From Psychromonas sp. (GTDB lineage Bacteria > Pseudomonadota > Gammaproteobacteria > Enterobacterales > Psychromonadaceae), in contig JAGLDN010000111.1 of NCBI GenBank assembly GCA_023145575.1, forward strand, positions 1-8,912: a stretch of 8,912 nt of DNA, in the 5' to 3' direction. The notes under the pieces were generated by a model. The model was not told where the DNA came from. It saw only the letters and a list, made by a program, of their open reading frames with translations, and did not search any database. A program made the position numbers and the translations under genes. Shown in pieces: positions 1-6,628 of this stretch (its first letter is position 1; the number at the start of each line of letters is the position of its first letter).

Positions 1-823
1 CCAAGTTAATTGTCGCCTAATATTATAGCGAAATGTCACATTTTGATCGGTAATATTGATGATGTTTTTATCGGGCAAAACACCTCGATGTAAATAGCGT
101 GATAAATATTGCATCTCATTAATAGAGAAAGGCTAGCAGACCAAAGCCGACTTTACCACAATCAACAACCCATTTTTTAGGGGTATTGTCAAGCAACCCC
201 ATCAGTTCAGAGTGATTGATCTCCGCCAGCATTCTTGCTCGCCAAACTTTTGCTAATGCAAACGTATTAAATAAATATTTGCTATCGCCTTTATACCAGT
301 GTTTTTTATTGGCATCATAGCGTCCACACGGTACTAAAATATGCAAATGAGGATGCAGATCACGCCGCCGAGTATGGGTGTGCAAAATACTCGTAAACCC
401 CAACGTTCCTTTATCTTTTTTATCTGCAAAATCCTTGAGAATTGTAGCTGTGGCTTTAAACACGCTTTGATAAAGTGCTTTGGGTGAGATCTTTGCAAGT
501 ATTCGTAATTCATAGGGCAGGGTAAATGTGACCATAAAATAATGAACACTCCCGTAACAAAACACACAGTTTTTCAGTTTCCTTGCTAGCCATGTTGACG
601 TTGTTTGATGTTGGCATTGAGAGCAGTTTCGATTTCCGCATGATAGAGCAAGCGCTTCATCGTGTTGGCAATGCCCGCAATGCCATTGACTTGATCTCGT
701 TTCATCCATTTTGCAATGTAACATGTCAGTCATTGCTCGTCGGATATCTTGACTTAATAATGCACCGTATTGTTGTTCAAACTATTGCCGATGAGCGGCA
801 AGGAGTGATATAAATTGGTTCAT
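1..823 (-). pseudogene. IS91-family Y2/HUH transposase, broken and truncated by the window edge
   Basis: Would encode a rolling-circle-type transposase. Read from an ATG at 821-823, the frame gives MNQFISLLAAHRQ, then an in-frame TAG at 782-784 (codon 14, probably a decayed CAG). It then stays open through a cysteine-rich zinc-binding region (WHCGHC...SCGNRNCSQC) and a domain with YFMVTFTLPYEL and the HUH motif HPHLHILVPCG (about residues 157-167 of the restored protein). The frame closes at a TAA at 119-121. The family sequence resumes in another frame at 114: MQYLSRYLHRGVLPDK, continuing to the window edge. Y-L-S-R-Y (tyrosines at 106-108 and 94-96) fits the paired catalytic tyrosines. The frameshift therefore separates HUH from Y2, and an intact enzyme cannot be made without recoding. 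About 16 nt (115-130) look extra compared with the usual GLxALQYLSRY. Family assignment is firm; the exact lesion is inferred. Confidence 0.88.
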
Positions 824-942
824 AAATCCTCCGTCTCAATCAATAATTTATCCGCAAGCTGATTTAGCGCATCTACATTATCTTTTTGCTTCATAGTCGT
901 GAGTTGGGTATATTGCGCGGTCGTATTCATACCCGTTATCAT
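820..942 (-). pseudogene. C-terminal remnant of a tyrosine recombinase (IS91-associated integrase)
   Basis: A 40-codon frame (MITGMNTTAQYTQLT... ending IETEDL) closes with a TGA that shares the bases ATGA (820-823) with the transposase start. This is the spacing of translationally coupled partner genes. TTAQYTQLT resembles the region around the catalytic tyrosine of XerC/D-type recombinases (consensus like TTxxYTHLT), followed by a short charged helix as in those proteins. Upstream the frame is closed by a TGA at 943-945, and I could not find the R-H-R part of the domain in any frame of 946-1160. Only the tail of the gene therefore survives. Some IS91-like elements are known to carry such an integrase gene next to the transposase, which supports the call. 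The identification rests on a short match. Confidence 0.55.
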
Positions 943-1160
943 TCAAAATGCAAAGTTCAGCAAGATTTATCTTCATTTTTAGCCATGCGACTATCAATAT
1001 GAAAGGTCAGGTGTCTACTCGATAATCAGAAGAGGCGCAACAGAAAGTTTATCAACTATTAGCTGTGCTAATCGTCGGAAGAGAGAAGTTATGTAGACAA
1101 TTCCCCTTGCTAACTTTTTTATATTGAGGTTACATGGGCATATACAATATCAATACTAAA
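943..1160. other. Intergenic stretch between the IS91 remnant and the lipoprotein gene
   Basis: No convincing gene is present on either strand. A 7-bp inverted repeat, TGTCTAC at 1012-1018 and GTAGACA at 1093-1099, could mark an old insertion boundary. On the minus strand a 9-codon frame (MAKNEDKSC) near 985 closes at once and has no recognised relative. No clear terminator hairpin follows the lipoprotein gene that ends at 1161. Confidence 0.4.
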
Positions 1161-2693
1161 TCAATTAATTTTCCTCTTTAATTTTGAAATTTTCAGCTCA
1201 AAAACCTTAAATTCGTTATCTAATAAAGCTAGGTGCTTTTTCTTATCTTCAGGACTTAAAAAAGAATAATTAATACTATTATAAACATAAGATTTTAAAA
1301 CAGCGTAGCTAGGTTTATATCTCGATGCTAACAACATGTACTCATTAGATAAGTTATTTCTTGAGACCCCAGAATCATCTGAAGAAATAACTATTGGTAC
1401 GCCATAGGCTGCATAGATTTGATACGGATGCGCCCCTTTTTTTACATCTAAAATGAATTCGTTACTGGTTAGATTGATTTCTATGGCTACATGGTTCTTT
1501 TTTAATTTTTCTAATAAAACTAATGGCTTTGATTCATATGAAATATCCACACCATGACCAATGCGCTGTGCCTTGGCAATTTGAACTGCTTGATTTATAT
1601 GAAAACCTAGATCTTTTGGCCTGACCATCCCCAGAGTTAACTCGCCAGCATGTAGCGTCCGCTTAACTTTAGGGTATTTATTTGATAGATAGTTATACAT
1701 GCGCATGTCCAACGTATAATTTGACAATGCTATAGGATTATTCTCTGCACCTACAATGTTTACCCCCACTATAAGTGGTGATTTTTTTGCTGAGAGATAC
1801 CCAGAATATAGATCAATAAAGACTTGTACTGGGTTTTGGTTACGCATTGCATAGGTTTGAAACCGCATAGTAAAGCGATCATCGTCAATACCTTTATGCT
1901 CTGTGTCAATATTTTTTACAAACGACTTAATTTCTGATGAAAATCTTTTCTTCTTATATGCATTGTTATTTATGTCGCTTGTTATTTCGTCTAGTATTTT
2001 ATTTACCTGTTCTTGGTCGTGCGTACTACGCAGTGCTATATTGAGCTGTTTAATCTTATTAGTTGTAAAGTATTTATTACTTTGAATACCTACTTTGGCA
2101 ATAATAGTTTCGATATAGTCCACATTTTCAGCCTTTGCTCTTTGCTTAATAATAGCTAGACCTTTATGCATATACTCATTAGACGCTAAACCGAAATAAC
2201 TGAATGTACTAAATATCTGTATATCTGGGGGCGGCTGGTGATGGAAGTGATTAGAATAATCCTTATCTGACCATAGACTTAGAAGGTGTCCATATAGCGC
2301 ACTATCCATTTTTATGTCTTTAACGTCTAATAACGGACAAGCTCCTGTGCCTTTTTCTTGTTTAGAAGAAATAATCTTGAATGTACATTTATCAATACGC
2401 CAACCTTTCTCTCCTACCCAGTCTAGGTATGTTTCTGCATAGATAGAGCCAGAATAGTGGTGATGTAAATCACCTCCCTTTGGCATTAGAGTTAAAAACA
2501 AATTTAGTTTGGCTACATTTACAGGGTTTTCATTGATAGCGATTGAATAGAATTTTTCAGTATCTTTATAATGCTCAATATCAGATCTATCATATTTTTC
2601 GTTATCATTACTCGTTGTTTTCACATGTGAATTTGAGCAGGCACTAATAACAGCCATACTGAAAATAACCAATAAAGTTTTTATTAATTTCAT
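1161..2693 (-). CDS. Exported adenosine deaminase-family lipoprotein
   Basis: Predicted zinc hydrolase that deaminates adenosine or a related nucleoside outside the cytoplasm. The 510-residue protein starts with a lipoprotein signal (MKLIKTLLVIFSMAVISAC, lipobox VISA-C, lipidated Cys19), so it should be anchored to a membrane facing the periplasm or the surface. The deaminase core is complete: GGDLHHHYSGS (residues 73-83; metal-binding His77 and His79), HAGE (348-351; metal His and proton-donor Glu), RIGHGVD (377-383), NLTSNE (407-412) and SSDDSGV (437-443; metal-binding Asp). It is longer than cytosolic Add (about 330-350 residues). The extra length lies in the N-terminal lead and in a Lys/Asn-rich insert at about 100-275. 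The start is supported by AAGGAAA at 2699-2705, 5 nt before the ATG. The gene stands alone between mobile DNA and repeats, so later acquisition is possible. Family is sure; substrate is inferred. Confidence 0.88.
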   Translation of the reverse strand: MKLIKTLLVIFSMAVISACSNSHVKTTSNDNEKYDRSDIEHYKDTEKFYSIAINENPVNVAKLNLFLTLMPKGGDLHHHYSGSIYAETYLDWVGEKGWRIDKCTFKIISSKQEKGTGACPLLDVKDIKMDSALYGHLLSLWSDKDYSNHFHHQPPPDIQIFSTFSYFGLASNEYMHKGLAIIKQRAKAENVDYIETIIAKVGIQSNKYFTTNKIKQLNIALRSTHDQEQVNKILDEITSDINNNAYKKKRFSSEIKSFVKNIDTEHKGIDDDRFTMRFQTYAMRNQNPVQVFIDLYSGYLSAKKSPLIVGVNIVGAENNPIALSNYTLDMRMYNYLSNKYPKVKRTLHAGELTLGMVRPKDLGFHINQAVQIAKAQRIGHGVDISYESKPLVLLEKLKKNHVAIEINLTSNEFILDVKKGAHPYQIYAAYGVPIVISSDDSGVSRNNLSNEYMLLASRYKPSYAVLKSYVYNSINYSFLSPEDKKKHLALLDNEFKVFELKISKLKRKIN

Positions 2694-2841
2694 ATTAATT
2701 TCCTTTTTATTAATCTCAGATTCAATTCTAAGTGTTTAATTAGGCTATAGAAAAACCTATATTCAGCCTGCATTATGTAAAATTAAAACTACATTAATTT
2801 AAATTTAGATTCAACGCTCAACTGTATACCTTTAATTAGTT

Positions 2842-2880
2842 GGAAAAGTAGCAATTTGGGGATATCTTCATTACTTTTCC
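2842..2880. repeat. 9-bp perfect inverted repeat
   Basis: GGAAAAGTA at 2842-2850 is matched by TACTTTTCC at 2872-2880, leaving a 21-nt loop. It is not followed by a T-run on either strand, so it does not look like a standard terminator. It opens the block of inverted repeats that fills the gap before adhE. Confidence 0.5.
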
Positions 2881-2905
2881 GCATCAAGAGATGCAAATAA
2901 TGAAA

Positions 2906-2917
2906 GGGTATATACCC
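2906..2917. repeat. 12-bp perfect palindrome GGGTATATACCC
   Basis: GGGTATATACCC is fully self-complementary. From memory, similar GGGTATA/TATACCC cores occur in dispersed intergenic repeats of Vibrio and Shewanella relatives. I cannot confirm copy number from this window. It could also be a protein-binding site. Confidence 0.4.
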
Positions 2918-2945
2918 CGTTACCAATCAAAGTACTTTATTTAGA

Positions 2946-3037
2946 CGTCAGGTCGGATACTAAGATAAGGCGCAGTTTGATGATAATGGTTAGCCCTTAT
3001 CGAATATTGCAACGAAGAATTAATTTTCGAGCTGACG
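2946..3037 (+). repeat. Structured intergenic repeat module A (MITE-like)
   Basis: This 92-bp unit is bounded by imperfect terminal inverted repeats: CGTCAGGTCG at 2946-2955 against CGAGCTGACG at 3028-3037, 9 of 10 paired. Inside is a perfect 7-bp stem, GATAAGG (2964-2970) with CCTTATC (2995-3001). The box AAGGCGCA (2967-2974) lies at the left of the stem and ATTGCAACGAAGAA (3006-3019) just after its right side. The same two boxes recur on the opposite strand in module B. It has no coding capacity. Confidence 0.55.
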
Positions 3038-3060
3038 ACCCAACGGGCAAGCTCTGAGGC

Positions 3061-3109
3061 AAGGCATTGATTGAAGAGAATGGTTATTCCCTTGGCAAAA
3101 TCAATAACA
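3061..3109. repeat. Imperfect palindrome between modules A and B
   Basis: ATTGATT (3066-3072) pairs with AATCAAT (3099-3105). Inside, GAAT (3078-3081) pairs with ATTC (3086-3089) across the tetraloop GGTT. Outer AAGG/CCTT bases can extend the stem with bulges. It forms one more hairpin in the repeat mosaic, and no T-run follows. Confidence 0.4.
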
Positions 3110-3150
3110 CCTTTAAAACTCGCCCTTTGGGGGCAACTTAGTAAATCATC

Positions 3151-3241
3151 TTCTGCGTTGCAATACTCAAAAAGAGAACAACAATGAAGGGTTAAAGTCT
3201 TTTGTTTAACCCTACCGAAGGGATCATTGCGCCTTGAGTAT
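3151..3241 (-). repeat. Structured intergenic repeat module B, inverted relative of module A
   Basis: Read on the minus strand, this unit begins with ATACTCAA followed by GGCGCA, runs through two nested hairpins, and ends TTGAGTATTGCAACGCAGAA. ATACTCAA (3163-3170 on the plus strand) and TTGAGTAT (3234-3241) form a perfect 8-bp stem. The boxes AAGGCGCA (3228-3235, minus) and ATTGCAACGCAGAA (3151-3164, minus) match those of module A in the same relative places, although the stem bases differ. It lies just downstream of adhE. Confidence 0.55.
3189..3212 (-). terminator. Possible terminator hairpin downstream of adhE
   Basis: In the adhE direction, GGGTTAAA, an 8-nt loop and TTTAACCC form a perfect 8-bp stem about 80 nt after the adhE stop. 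It is followed by a T-rich but interrupted tail that ends in TCTCTTTTT. The stem sits inside repeat module B and is mostly A-T, so its strength is doubtful. No better terminator is visible in the 3213-3291 gap. Confidence 0.35.
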
Positions 3242-3291
3242 GAAACATTCAGGTGTGATGGGTTTATTTATCTTATTTTATCGCTGGATTT

Positions 3292-5904
3292 TCATTGAAT
3301 ATCGAGCACGTCTTCATAAGCTTCACCGTAGTATGATGCGATAAGTACTGCTTTAAGCTCAGCAATTAATGGGTAACGTGGGTTTGCTCCAGTACATTGA
3401 TCATCAAATGCATCTTCTGCTAATTTACCAACTTTAGATAAGAATTCGTCTTCATTAACACCCGCATCTTTAATTGATAGAGGAATATCAAGATCTTTCT
3501 TAAGCTGTTCTAACCAATCAAGCAACTTATTAATTTTTTGCTCTGTATTCTTACCACCTAATTTCAAATGATCTGCGATTTCAGCATAACGAGCGCGTGC
3601 TTTTGGACGATCATATTGTGAGAATGCAGCCTGTTTAGTTGGTGTATTTGTTGCGTTGTAACGCAGTGTATTCGACATGAGCAATGCATTTGCAAGTCCA
3701 TGGGGGATATGGAATTCTGCGCCTAACTTATGCGCCATTGAATGGCACACCCCAAGGAATGCCTGCGCAAAAGACATGCCCGCAATTGTTGCTGCGTTAT
3801 GCACTTTTTCACGTGCAATCGGATCATGCTTACCATTTGCATAGGAGCTAGGGAGGTATTCTTTAAGCAATTTAAGCGCCATTAACGCGTGACCGTCTGA
3901 GTATTCGTTTGCAAGAATAGAAACATACGCTTCGAGAGAGTGAACCACTGCATCATAACCACCGAATGCACAAAGAGATTTAGGCATATCCATAACAAGG
4001 TTTGCGTCAATAATAGCCATGTTTGGTGTTAATTCATAATCTGCCAGTGGATATTTTGCCCCTGTTGCATCATCTGTAACGACAGCAAATGGTGTGACCT
4101 CAGAGCCAGTACCTGAGGTTGTTGTAATACAAACGAGATCCGCTTTTTCACCCATTTTCGGGAACTTGTAAATACGTTTACGAATATCCATGAAACGCAT
4201 TGAAAGATCCTTAAAATCAGTGTCTGGATGTTCGTACATTACCCACATAACTTTTGCGGCATCCATAGGTGAACCACCACCAACAGCAACAATAAGATCA
4301 GGTTGGTAGCTGAGGCAAGCTTTTGCACCCGCATTAACGATTGTTAAGGTAGGATCTGCTTCTACTTCATGGAATACTTCAACCTCCATACCTTTGTCTT
4401 TTAGGACTGTGCGTACGTCATCAATGTAACCATGGTTAAATAAGAAGCGGTCAGTTACGATTAATGCGCGTTTTCTATCTGAATAATCTTCGAGTGCGAT
4501 TGGCATACAGCCACGCCGGAAGTAAATTGATTTAGGAAGTTTATGCCACAACATATTTTCAGCTCGCTTAGCAATAATTTTCTTGTTGATTAAATGTTTA
4601 GGACCTACGTTTTCAGAAATTGCATTGCCACCCCAAGAGCCACAACCAAGCGTTAAAGAAGGTGCTAATTCAAAATTGTATAAATCACCGATACCACCTT
4701 GAGAGGCGGGCGTATTAATTAAAATACGTGCTGTTTTCATCTTGTTTCCAAATTCGGTGATACGCGCTTCATTTTCATCTTGATCCGTGTATAGAACAGA
4801 CGTATGACCAACACCACCAATTTCCAGTACGATAGATGCTTGCCGCACTGCATCATCAAAATCTTTTGCTTTAAATAATCCTAATGTTGGTGATAACTTC
4901 TCATGTGCAAATTCATCATCCCAAGACGCTTCAAGCCCCTCACCAATAAGAATTTTAGTCGATGAAGGAACCTTAACATCTGCCATTTCCGCAATTTTAT
5001 ATGCTGGTTGACCAACAATTTTAGGATTTATACTACCGTTAATAAGGAGTATTTTACGCACCTTGTTAGCATCTTTTTTGCTTAAAACAGCAGCGCCATA
5101 TTTTATAAAACGAGCACGTACAGCATCATAAACATCTTCAACAACAATTGCAGCTTGCTCAGAAGCACAAATCACACCGTGATCAAATGTTTTAGACATT
5201 AAGATTGAAGAAACAGCGCGTTTGATATCAGCTGTTTCATCAATAACAACAGGAGTGTTACCTGCGCCAACACCGATAGCAGGTTTACCAGATGAGTATG
5301 CGGCTTTAACCATAGCCGTTCCGCCGGTTGCAAGGATCATATTAATATCATCATGTTTCATCAGTTGAATAGAAAGGTCAACGGAAGGCTCATCGATCCA
5401 ACCGATAATGTTTTTTGGTGCGCCCGCCTTTATGGCTGCATCTAAAACAATTTCAGCCGCAAAATTAGTCGATCTTTTGGCGCGTGGATGTGGAGAAAAA
5501 ATACAGGCGTTACGTGTTTTTAAGCAAATTAAAGCTTTAAATATAGCTGTTGACGTTGGGTTGGTTGTTGGGACTATAGCACAAACTATTCCTAGAGGCT
5601 CCGCAAGTGTAATGGTACCACCTTCGTCATTTCTACAAATTTCGTCACAGGTCTTTTCATCTTTATATTTGTTATATATAAATTCAGATGCAAAATGATT
5701 TTTAATTACTTTGTCTTCCATAATGCCCATGCCAGTTTCTTCAACCGCCATTTTTGAAAGTGCGATGCGAGCAGTTGAAGCAGCAAGTGACGCGGCTCGA
5801 AAAATTTCATCTACCTTTTTTTGTGGAAAAGTAGCAAATATTTGTTGCGCTGCTTTGACGCGTTCCACCAGCTTATTTAATTCAGATTTATTGTTTACTG
5901 TCAT
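3292..5904 (-). CDS. adhE: Bifunctional acetaldehyde-CoA / alcohol dehydrogenase
   Basis: Reduces acetyl-CoA to acetaldehyde and then to ethanol with two NADH, the ethanol branch of mixed-acid fermentation. The family forms cytoplasmic helical filaments (spirosomes). The 870-residue protein is close to E. coli AdhE (891). The N-terminal aldehyde dehydrogenase half (about 1-440) has ATGGTAMV (192-199), GVGAGNTPVV (211-220) and the catalytic Cys246 in GVICASEQ. The linker contains CGSWGGNAISENVGPKHL (421-438). The C-terminal iron alcohol dehydrogenase half (about 450-870) has the nucleotide motif GGGSPMDAAK (542-551) and all four metal ligands: Asp651, His655, His721 and His735. AGGAGA at 5913-5918, 8 nt before the ATG, fixes the start. 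The gene appears monocistronic, with its own promoter about 190 nt upstream and a repeat-rich 3' flank. No key residue is missing, and identification is secure. Confidence 0.98.
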   Translation of the reverse strand: MTVNNKSELNKLVERVKAAQQIFATFPQKKVDEIFRAASLAASTARIALSKMAVEETGMGIMEDKVIKNHFASEFIYNKYKDEKTCDEICRNDEGGTITLAEPLGIVCAIVPTTNPTSTAIFKALICLKTRNACIFSPHPRAKRSTNFAAEIVLDAAIKAGAPKNIIGWIDEPSVDLSIQLMKHDDINMILATGGTAMVKAAYSSGKPAIGVGAGNTPVVIDETADIKRAVSSILMSKTFDHGVICASEQAAIVVEDVYDAVRARFIKYGAAVLSKKDANKVRKILLINGSINPKIVGQPAYKIAEMADVKVPSSTKILIGEGLEASWDDEFAHEKLSPTLGLFKAKDFDDAVRQASIVLEIGGVGHTSVLYTDQDENEARITEFGNKMKTARILINTPASQGGIGDLYNFELAPSLTLGCGSWGGNAISENVGPKHLINKKIIAKRAENMLWHKLPKSIYFRRGCMPIALEDYSDRKRALIVTDRFLFNHGYIDDVRTVLKDKGMEVEVFHEVEADPTLTIVNAGAKACLSYQPDLIVAVGGGSPMDAAKVMWVMYEHPDTDFKDLSMRFMDIRKRIYKFPKMGEKADLVCITTTSGTGSEVTPFAVVTDDATGAKYPLADYELTPNMAIIDANLVMDMPKSLCAFGGYDAVVHSLEAYVSILANEYSDGHALMALKLLKEYLPSSYANGKHDPIAREKVHNAATIAGMSFAQAFLGVCHSMAHKLGAEFHIPHGLANALLMSNTLRYNATNTPTKQAAFSQYDRPKARARYAEIADHLKLGGKNTEQKINKLLDWLEQLKKDLDIPLSIKDAGVNEDEFLSKVGKLAEDAFDDQCTGANPRYPLIAELKAVLIASYYGEAYEDVLDIQ

Positions 5905-5940
5905 TGGGTATTTCTCCTAAATATCAAATCTTGTAGTAAT

Positions 5941-5967
5941 GTTGTTAGTTGTTGTTAGTTGTTGTTA
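5941..5967 (-). repeat. 10-bp tandem repeat in the adhE leader
   Basis: On the plus strand GTTGTTAGTT occurs twice in full, followed by a third partial copy GTTGTTA. In the adhE mRNA this reads as A/C-rich AACAACTAAC units, which should be unstructured, starting about 35 nt upstream of the start codon. Copy number could vary by slippage. A role in translation is possible but unproven. Confidence 0.7.
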
Positions 5968-6091
5968 TCTGCCCATGTTATTTCAGATACTACCTCAGCA
6001 AGTCAAATAGCCTACGAACGCAAGACATAAAATGTACCTGTCGAAAATTGGGCATGGTATCAACACTCGAAAAGGAAGTAATCATCTGCAG

Positions 6092-6120
6092 TTCATAAAT
6101 TCCGTTAATTATAATGTCAA
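6092..6120 (-). promoter_or_regulatory. Probable sigma-70 promoter of adhE
   Basis: On the minus strand, a perfect -35 box TTGACA (6115-6120) is separated by 17 bp from TATGAA (6092-6097), which matches 4 of 6 bases of the -10 consensus. The start of transcription would fall near 6085, giving a leader of about 180 nt before the adhE ATG. E. coli adhE also has a long leader with post-transcriptional control, so the arrangement is plausible. I did not find a clean FNR or Rex operator overlapping it. Confidence 0.6.
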
Positions 6121-6141
6121 GCGACGAGCTCTATTAATTTG

Positions 6142-6169
6142 TTGACATATCACATTTTTGTATTATTCT
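6142..6169 (+). promoter_or_regulatory. Possible divergent plus-strand promoter
   Basis: TTGACA at 6142-6147 is followed after 16 bp by TATTCT (6164-6169), which matches the -10 consensus at 4 of 6 positions. It lies back to back with the adhE promoter: ATGTCAA (6114-6120) and TTGACAT (6142-6148) are inverted copies 21 bp apart. Transcription would begin near 6176, about 36 nt before the small ORF at 6212 and about 450 nt before the permease gene. Confidence 0.45.
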
Positions 6170-6211
6170 GATTGTCAAACACTCAGTTATAGTTGCATTT
6201 TTTGGAGCCGC

Positions 6212-6268
6212 ATGAGTATATTAGTGTATTCTAATAAAAATATTGATTTGCAGCACGAAGGATTATAA
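6212..6268 (+). CDS. 18-codon ORF with ribosome binding site; possible leader peptide or gene remnant
   Basis: Encodes MSILVYSNKNIDLQHEGL. It has an ATG start, GGAG at 6204-6207 spaced 4 nt before it, and a plausible promoter just upstream. No function is recognised with confidence. The pattern hydrophobic-x-x-x-K-x-I-(D/E)-x-x-x-E-G faintly resembles the N-terminus of TusE/DsrC sulfur-relay proteins (E. coli TusE: FEGKEIETDTEGYL). A later frame at 6306-6380 (KVINSLFLRACYRPTVQ) faintly resembles their middle part (HWEVVRFVRDFY...SPAIR). This may therefore be a decayed tusE-like gene, or simply a chance short ORF or leader peptide. All three remain open. Confidence 0.22.
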   Translation: MSILVYSNKNIDLQHEGL

Positions 6269-6379
6269 AAATACAATAAAAGTAAGAGCTTGATAATTTT
6301 ATCGGTGGACTGCAATAAAGGTAATTAATTCATTATTTCTGCGTGCTTGTTATCGTCCAACCGTTCAACATGCGAATTT

Positions 6380-6397
6380 ATAACAAATATTTGTTAT
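6380..6397. promoter_or_regulatory. 18-bp perfect palindrome, candidate operator
   Basis: ATAACAAATATTTGTTAT is fully self-complementary and lies in the divergent region about 230 bp upstream of the permease gene. Its TTGTTA half-sites recall redox-regulator (Rex-type) half-sites, but the arms are inverted relative to the usual TTGTTA...TAACAA order, so I do not assign a regulator. It could also be a chance A-T palindrome. Confidence 0.35.
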
Positions 6398-6628
6398 TTA
6401 ATCAAGTATTTTCAATCATGATAAAAACATTTTGCGATTGACTTAACGAACTAGGTTACGATTTGTAGACCTTGCTGTAAACCGTTCCCAATCGGCAAGC
6501 TGAGTAATATCAGTCAAGAGTATACATTTGCAAAACACGTTATCTGTGTAACATCATAAAGTGACATTGAATATATTTATTATTCATTTTTCGGTAAGTC
6601 ATATTTAATTAATTTGGATGGTGGGCTT

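Noticed and set aside
583..813. Plus-strand 76-codon ORF across the transposase start
   Set aside because: It is antisense to the zinc-binding end of the IS91 transposase, has no ribosome binding site and matches no family; it is a shadow frame.
5408..5920. Plus-strand ORFs over the 5' part of adhE
   Set aside because: They are antisense to the highly conserved aldehyde dehydrogenase domain, with no start signals of their own.
6142..6160. Possible CRP/Rex-like site overlapping the plus-strand TTGACA
   Set aside because: TGTTGACATATCACA is too poorly symmetric to match either consensus.
6471..6499. CTTGC/GCAAG and CCG/CGG pairings upstream of the permease gene
   Set aside because: The stems are short, overlapping and lack a T-run or known motif, so I call neither a terminator nor a riboswitch.
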